From an uncultured Bacteroidales bacterium (GTDB lineage Bacteria > Bacteroidota > Bacteroidia > Bacteroidales > F082), in NCBI GenBank assembly GCA_937884015.1, contig CALGBV010000441.1:1-9270 (forward strand): a stretch of DNA of 9,270 nucleotides, written 5' to 3'. Shown here piece by piece: positions 5,779 to 9,270 of this stretch. Made by a program: the position numbers and the translations under genes. A model generated the notes under the pieces. It had not been told where the DNA came from. It saw only the letters and a program-made list of their open reading frames with translations, and did no database searches. Numbering within the stretch: the first letter of the stretch is position 1; the number at the start of each line of letters is the position of its first letter.

Positions 5779-7374
5779 TTATTTCAAAATCCGCTTATAT
5801 TCCTTCTCATTCGACAAAACCTCAATGGCTTTCTGAATGCCGTTGTCTTCGGCAAGCATCACTTCGTAGTATTGCTGCATTTCGTAGACGTTGCGGGCGA
5901 TGAGGGCCTTCACTTGCAGTCGGATGAACTTTTCGGAGCGTGCAAATTCCTCTTCGTTCCATTCCACTTTGTTGTCTTCGCCTGCTTTTTTCAGTCCAGC
6001 AATAAGGTCATCGCCAACGGTGAATTCCTTGTTGAATTGGGCGAAATCAGCGTATTTCTTCAGCATTTCGTCTCTGTGTTGCAGCGCGTAATCGGTCGTG
6101 AAGCGGTTGAGTGCGCCTTTCCTGACCAGATTTGTATAAAGCTTACTATTAAAGGAGGTGTCTATCGGAATGAAAATGTCGGGCATGATGCCGCCACCGC
6201 CGTAAACGATGCGACCGCCGTCGGTCTTATATTTCAGTGAATCAGGGAAATGGATGCTGTCGGCATGGAAATATTCGCCGTTTTCAAGGCGTTTGGTCAT
6301 TTCCTTATAATAGTCTTCAACACCTTTTTCGTAAGGACGCTGGATGCAACGGCCAGTCGGCGTGTGGTAACGTGCTGTTGTCAAACGGATTACAGCACCG
6401 TCGGGCAGATTGAAAGGTCTTTGCACCAAACCTTTGCCGAATGAACGACGGCCAATGACAACGCCGCGGTCATGGTCCTGAATGGCGCCCGAAAGGATTT
6501 CGCTGGCCGAAGCCGAACCTTCGTCGATGAGGACAACCAGTTTGCCTTGGGTGTAAAGTCCGTTTTTGGTGCTTTGCCATTCCTGGCGTGGCTGGTGAAG
6601 GCCTTCCTGGAAGACGATGAGTTTGTTTTCGGTCAGGAATTGGTCGACCAATTCGATGGCGGTGTTCAGATAACCTCCCGTGTTGCCGCGCAAGTCGAAA
6701 ATCAACGATTTCATGCCTTGCTCGTTGAGTTTGGCGAAGGCTTTCTTGAATTCGTCGGTCGATTCCTGGGCAAAGCGGTCAAGCTTGATGTAACCGATTT
6801 CATCGTTGATCATGAACGAGGCGTTGATGCTGTTCAACGGAATCTTGTCGCGGATGATTTCAAAATCCATGAGTTCGGGGTCGTTGCCGCGTTTCACGCT
6901 GAGGACGACTTTGGTGCCTTTCTTGCCGCGCAAGTGCTTCTGAACGTATTCGTTATCAACCTTTTTTCCGAAGGCGTCTTCGCCGTCAATCTTGATGAAC
7001 TGGTCGCCTGGCATGATGCCTACTTTTTCGGAAGGTCCGCCAGCCGTCGGGCTGATGACGGTGATGGTGTCGCGGATGAGTTGGAAGGTGACGCCGATGC
7101 CTTCGAAACTGCCCACCAAAGGCTCGTTGGCTTTCTCGACATCTTTCTTTGAAATGTAGGCCGAATGTGGGTCTAACTCCTTGAGTGCCGCGATGATGGC
7201 ATCTTCTACGACCTTGTCGGAGTTGGTGCTGTCGACATAAAAATTCTCGATGAGGTACATCGTGGTGGCGAATTTCTGTGCGTTTAGCTGCGCCTTGCTT
7301 GGCTTTTGGTTTTGTGCTGTGGCAAATAGTGATGCCAGAAGCAAAATGCTGATAAATAATGTCTTGATATTCAT
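5779..7374 (-). CDS. S41A C-terminal processing peptidase with PDZ domain
   Basis: 531 residues. A signal peptide covers 1-20. An N-terminal helical part (30-80) contains LKELDPHSAYIS. A PDZ domain spans about 84-175, with GSFEGIGVTFQ and VGIMPGDQFIKIDG. The S41 protease core spans about 190-350: IGYIKLDRF, DLRGNTGGYLNTA (227-239), then GSASASEI with the predicted nucleophile Ser289, and SFGKGLVQ with the general base Lys314. The Ser-Lys distance of 25 residues matches E. coli Tsp and plant CtpA. A helical C-terminal extension follows. These enzymes cut proteins from their C-termini in the periplasm, in processing or quality control. All catalytic residues are present. It is the second gene of an operon, starting 15 nt after the stop of the Sel1 lipoprotein gene. 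Tsp/Prc-type peptidases can work with a TPR or Sel1-like adaptor lipoprotein (E. coli Prc with NlpI), so a partnership is a reasonable inference. Confidence 0.93.
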   Translation of the reverse strand: MNIKTLFISILLLASLFATAQNQKPSKAQLNAQKFATTMYLIENFYVDSTNSDKVVEDAIIAALKELDPHSAYISKKDVEKANEPLVGSFEGIGVTFQLIRDTITVISPTAGGPSEKVGIMPGDQFIKIDGEDAFGKKVDNEYVQKHLRGKKGTKVVLSVKRGNDPELMDFEIIRDKIPLNSINASFMINDEIGYIKLDRFAQESTDEFKKAFAKLNEQGMKSLIFDLRGNTGGYLNTAIELVDQFLTENKLIVFQEGLHQPRQEWQSTKNGLYTQGKLVVLIDEGSASASEILSGAIQDHDRGVVIGRRSFGKGLVQRPFNLPDGAVIRLTTARYHTPTGRCIQRPYEKGVEDYYKEMTKRLENGEYFHADSIHFPDSLKYKTDGGRIVYGGGGIMPDIFIPIDTSFNSKLYTNLVRKGALNRFTTDYALQHRDEMLKKYADFAQFNKEFTVGDDLIAGLKKAGEDNKVEWNEEEFARSEKFIRLQVKALIARNVYEMQQYYEVMLAEDNGIQKAIEVLSNEKEYKRILK

Positions 7375-7389
7375 TTTGTTTAGCTTTTG

Positions 7390-8712
7390 TTATCTTTGAT
7401 ACTCCATGTCTTTTGTGAAAGTTCCGTCGTAGAAAATCTCAAAATTGATTGTGTACACGCCGTCGAGTCCTTTCCATTTTATGGTTCCTTTTCCGACGTA
7501 TAAAAGCGGTGCAGCATCGGGGCTTGGGTCGATGCCGTTTCCTGTTGCAAGGCAATAGGCTAACAGAGCTTTGGCTTCTTTTTTGCCGCCAATTGCTGCT
7601 TGGGTCAGATAGTTGACGGCTTGTGCATAGACGTTCAAGTCGCCATAGTTTCCGAACATGAGCTTGAAACCTTCCTGATAAAGCTGGTCGGCTTCTGTCT
7701 TTATTTCATCGGCTTTCATCGGCTCTATGCGGATGTTTTTCTTGCTTTTTTCCTGTTTCTGCAAGTCTGGAGATAATGCTAAAATGAATTTGTCGTATTG
7801 GTTTTGATTGGGAACGACGGCTTGGGTATACATCTCTTTAGATTTGTCTTTGTTTTCATCAACGACAATGCCTTTGTCGTAAATATATGCCATTTCTATC
7901 TGAGCATTGGCATAACCTTGTTCTGCGGCTTTTTTCACCCAAAGGACATATTGGTTTTGGTCGCGTTTCACAAGGTCGCCGTCGCGATAGAGCAGCCCCA
8001 AGTTGTATTGCGCAATGGGCAGTCCGTAATTGGCGGCTTCGCGAAGGTAATGCAACGATTTTTCGATATCTTGCTCAATGCCTTCACCTTTGTAATAAAG
8101 ATAGCATAACTGGTATTGTGCCATAGGTATGTTTTGCTCCGCCGCCTTCTCGTACCAATAGATTGCCTTCGCAATGTCTTTATCTACATGTTTCCCGTTT
8201 TCATAGCAGGCGCCTATTTCAATTTGGGCATTGGCATAACCTTGTTCCGCTGCTTTCAGTTGGTAGTAAAAGGCACTGTCTTCGTTGAAGACCACGCCAG
8301 AACCATTGTAGAAGGCTAAGGCCATGTTGAATTGGGCTTCGGCATCTCCTTGCTCCGCAGATTTTGTGTACCACTTGACGGCTTCGGTTTTGTCCTCTGC
8401 TACTCCATATCCATTATAGTAGCACACGCCCAAATTGCATTGGGCTTCGGCATATCCTTGCTCCGCGGCCTTGCGGTACCACTTGGCCGCCTTCACGGTG
8501 TCCTGCGGCACACCGTGGCCGAAATCGCAGCACTTGGCCAGCATCAGCTGCGCCTCAGAGTTGCCCTGGTAGGCCTCCTGCAGGAACAGGGGGATGGCTT
8601 TGTCGTACTTCTCGGCGTTGTAGAGCGCCTGCGCCTCCCGCACGGTGGGGGATTGCGTGCTGCATGCGGCAAGCAGCAGCGCGGCGGCGAGTATGGGTGC
8701 GTATGCTTTCAT
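7390..8712 (-). CDS. Sel1-repeat (TPR-like) lipoprotein
   Basis: 440 residues from the ATG at 8712-8710, the start that places a lipoprotein signal peptide correctly. Hydrophobic residues 5-16 lead to the lipobox L14-A-A-C17, and an in-frame ATG at 8808 would add 32 residues without a signal. About seven Sel1 repeats (near 53-300) each carry the 'AxxGxxxAQ..LG..Y..G.GV..D...A..WY.KAAEQG' pattern; AEQGYANAQ occurs twice and AEQGYAEAQ once. A low-complexity linker, KQEKSKKN, precedes a C-terminal region (335-440) with another helical repeat and a beta-rich end. Sel1 arrays are protein-protein scaffolds. As a membrane-anchored lipoprotein co-transcribed with the S41 peptidase, it may be its adaptor (inference). 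The first 84 codons are markedly GC-rich with GC-ending codons, and the rest is about 45% GC. The switch falls in the second AEQG block, so the 5' part may be foreign or misassembled. Confidence 0.8.
   Translation of the reverse strand: MKAYAPILAAALLLAACSTQSPTVREAQALYNAEKYDKAIPLFLQEAYQGNSEAQLMLAKCCDFGHGVPQDTVKAAKWYRKAAEQGYAEAQCNLGVCYYNGYGVAEDKTEAVKWYTKSAEQGDAEAQFNMALAFYNGSGVVFNEDSAFYYQLKAAEQGYANAQIEIGACYENGKHVDKDIAKAIYWYEKAAEQNIPMAQYQLCYLYYKGEGIEQDIEKSLHYLREAANYGLPIAQYNLGLLYRDGDLVKRDQNQYVLWVKKAAEQGYANAQIEMAYIYDKGIVVDENKDKSKEMYTQAVVPNQNQYDKFILALSPDLQKQEKSKKNIRIEPMKADEIKTEADQLYQEGFKLMFGNYGDLNVYAQAVNYLTQAAIGGKKEAKALLAYCLATGNGIDPSPDAAPLLYVGKGTIKWKGLDGVYTINFEIFYDGTFTKDMEYQR
8452..8475. other. Sharp base-composition boundary within the Sel1 gene
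   Basis: Hand counts give 27/60 G+C for 8401-8460 and 43/60 for 8461-8520. The following 60-base blocks up to 8700 are 62-70%. The step coincides with codons 84-87 (Glu-Gln-Gly-Tyr) of a Sel1 repeat, a sequence present in several near-identical copies in the gene. A repeat of this kind is a natural place for homologous recombination or for an assembler to join two genomes. Confidence 0.6.
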
Positions 8713-8736
8713 GACGGTTGATGGGCTGGGTTCAAA

Positions 8737-8744
8737 CAAATTCA
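8737..8744 (-). promoter_or_regulatory. Possible -7 box for the Sel1-S41 operon
   Basis: The minus-strand sequence TGAATTTG matches 7 of 8 positions of TAnnTTTG (with A/T at the free positions) and lies 25 nt before the Sel1 ATG in a short AT-rich dip between two GC-rich stretches. If real, Bacteroidetes sequence continues to at least 8744, which places the join to the AddA fragment just beyond it. The match is weak. Confidence 0.25.
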
Positions 8745-8747
8745 GGT

Positions 8748-9270
8748 TCAGGAGAGGGTGAGCAGGTAGCGCTCTGCATCCAGCGCGGCGCGGCAGCGCT
8801 CCATCCAATCCTCCGGGTCGCTGTGGGAGCGGAGGGAGGCGCAGAGGGAGAGCACCAGCTTTTCCAGACGGCTGTCATCCCGCCCGGCTCCCACGCTGTC
8901 GGAGAGGGCGCGGAAGGCGGGATCGGTCTCCAGCGCTTCATACCGTGCCTCCAGCACCCTGGTAAGGGCGGCGCTGCGCAGCTCGGCGGCCCGCTCCTCT
9001 TCGATGATGCGGAAGTCGGGGGGCAGCGCGGTCAGGTGGACATACTCCCGCAGGAGCCGTCCGCAGATACTGTCGATGGTACCGATGTCCGCACGGGCGA
9101 TGAGCTCCGTCTGACGGCGGAGCCGACGGTTGGCGGGGTCGGCGGCAATTCGTTCGTTGAGCTCCCGGAGTATGCGGCTGCGCAGCTCCGCTGCCGCTGC
9201 CCGGGTGAAGGTGATGACCAGGAAGCGGTCAATGTCCTCTCCTGCGTCGATATAGCGCATGAGCCGTTCT
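8748..9270 (-). CDS. addA: AddA (RecB-like) helicase-nuclease, internal N-terminal fragment
   Basis: The frame enters from the window edge (an E-R-L precedes the first in-window Met at 9260) and ends at a TGA at 8748, about 173 codons. LVITFTRAAAAELRSRI is superfamily 1 helicase motif Ia. IGTIDSICGRLLREY matches the AddA 'TIHSFC..LLR' region with Asp for the usual His. PPDFRIIEEERAAELR, then GRDDSRLEKLVLSL and LRSHSDPEDWME, follow Firmicutes AddA closely. AddA works with AddB to unwind and resect double-strand breaks for RecA, and is about 1,200 residues. Here the Walker A motif lies upstream outside the window, and everything after roughly residue 210 (helicase motifs II-VI and the nuclease domain) is missing. 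Composition (about 65-70% GC) and family suggest Clostridia, probably Oscillospiraceae. The abrupt stop next to a Bacteroidetes lipoprotein gene fits a chimeric join better than a natural truncated gene. Confidence 0.8.
   Translation of the reverse strand, partial: ERLMRYIDAGEDIDRFLVITFTRAAAAELRSRILRELNERIAADPANRRLRRQTELIARADIGTIDSICGRLLREYVHLTALPPDFRIIEEERAAELRSAALTRVLEARYEALETDPAFRALSDSVGAGRDDSRLEKLVLSLCASLRSHSDPEDWMERCRAALDAERYLLTLS

Noticed and set aside
6472..7152. Plus-strand open frame of 226 codons
   Set aside because: Antisense to the clearly coding S41 peptidase, whose catalytic motifs are in this stretch. No independent support.
8332..8721. Plus-strand open frame of 129 codons with repeat-like sequence
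   Set aside because: Its repeats simply mirror the Sel1 repeats of the minus-strand lipoprotein gene.
8713..8808. Upstream start of the Sel1 gene at 8808
   Set aside because: It would place 32 residues before the lipoprotein signal peptide and overlaps the AddA fragment in another frame.

Overview
The window looks like a metagenome-type contig from an uncultured member of the Bacteroidetes, probably Bacteroidales. The evidence is C-terminal sorting domains of the type IX secretion system (T9SS) on two proteins, a gingipain-type propeptide, promoter boxes of the Bacteroidetes TAnnTTTG form in front of four genes, and an AAA/DUF4143 ATPase of a type common in this phylum. The last ~0.5 kb does not fit. 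It carries part of a GC-rich, Clostridia-like AddA helicase-nuclease and most likely marks a chimeric join. Every gene found lies on the minus strand, so reading order runs from high to low coordinates.

Layout from left to right. (1) 1-276: N-terminus of a secreted C25 (gingipain-like) peptidase, cut by the window edge. (2) 277-492: its promoter, a rho-independent terminator, and a REPIN-like pair of inverted palindromes. (3) 493-2073 and 2201-4123: two tandem paralogous T9SS cargo proteins with 'DxxGxxxWG' repeats. Each has its own promoter and a shared leader motif. The upstream copy (2201-4123) is interrupted by one in-frame TGA and carries an extra FN3-like module. The 3' 210 bp of the two genes are about 96% identical although the bodies have diverged. 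(4) 4213-5553: an AAA ATPase with DUF4143 and a PD-(D/E)XK-like C-terminus. Its promoter is embedded in three 19-bp direct repeats spaced exactly 33 bp apart. (5) 5690-5721: a terminator hairpin. (6) 5779-7374 and 7390-8712: a two-gene operon in which a Sel1-repeat lipoprotein gene is followed after 15 nt by an S41 C-terminal processing peptidase. (7) 8748-9270: the AddA fragment.

The left half is a surface/secretome locus: three predicted exported proteins, at least two of them T9SS clients. The Sel1/S41 pair is an envelope operon that may act in periplasmic protein processing. The ATPase stands alone under what looks like its own repeat-based control. GC content jumps from about 45% to about 72% per 60 bp inside the Sel1 gene, exactly at a conserved repeat codon block near 8460. 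Either this gene was patched by recombination or the assembly joins different genomes there, as it very probably does at 8745-8760. No tRNA, rRNA, CRISPR array or insertion sequence was seen, and no gene-free stretch exceeds 300 bases.
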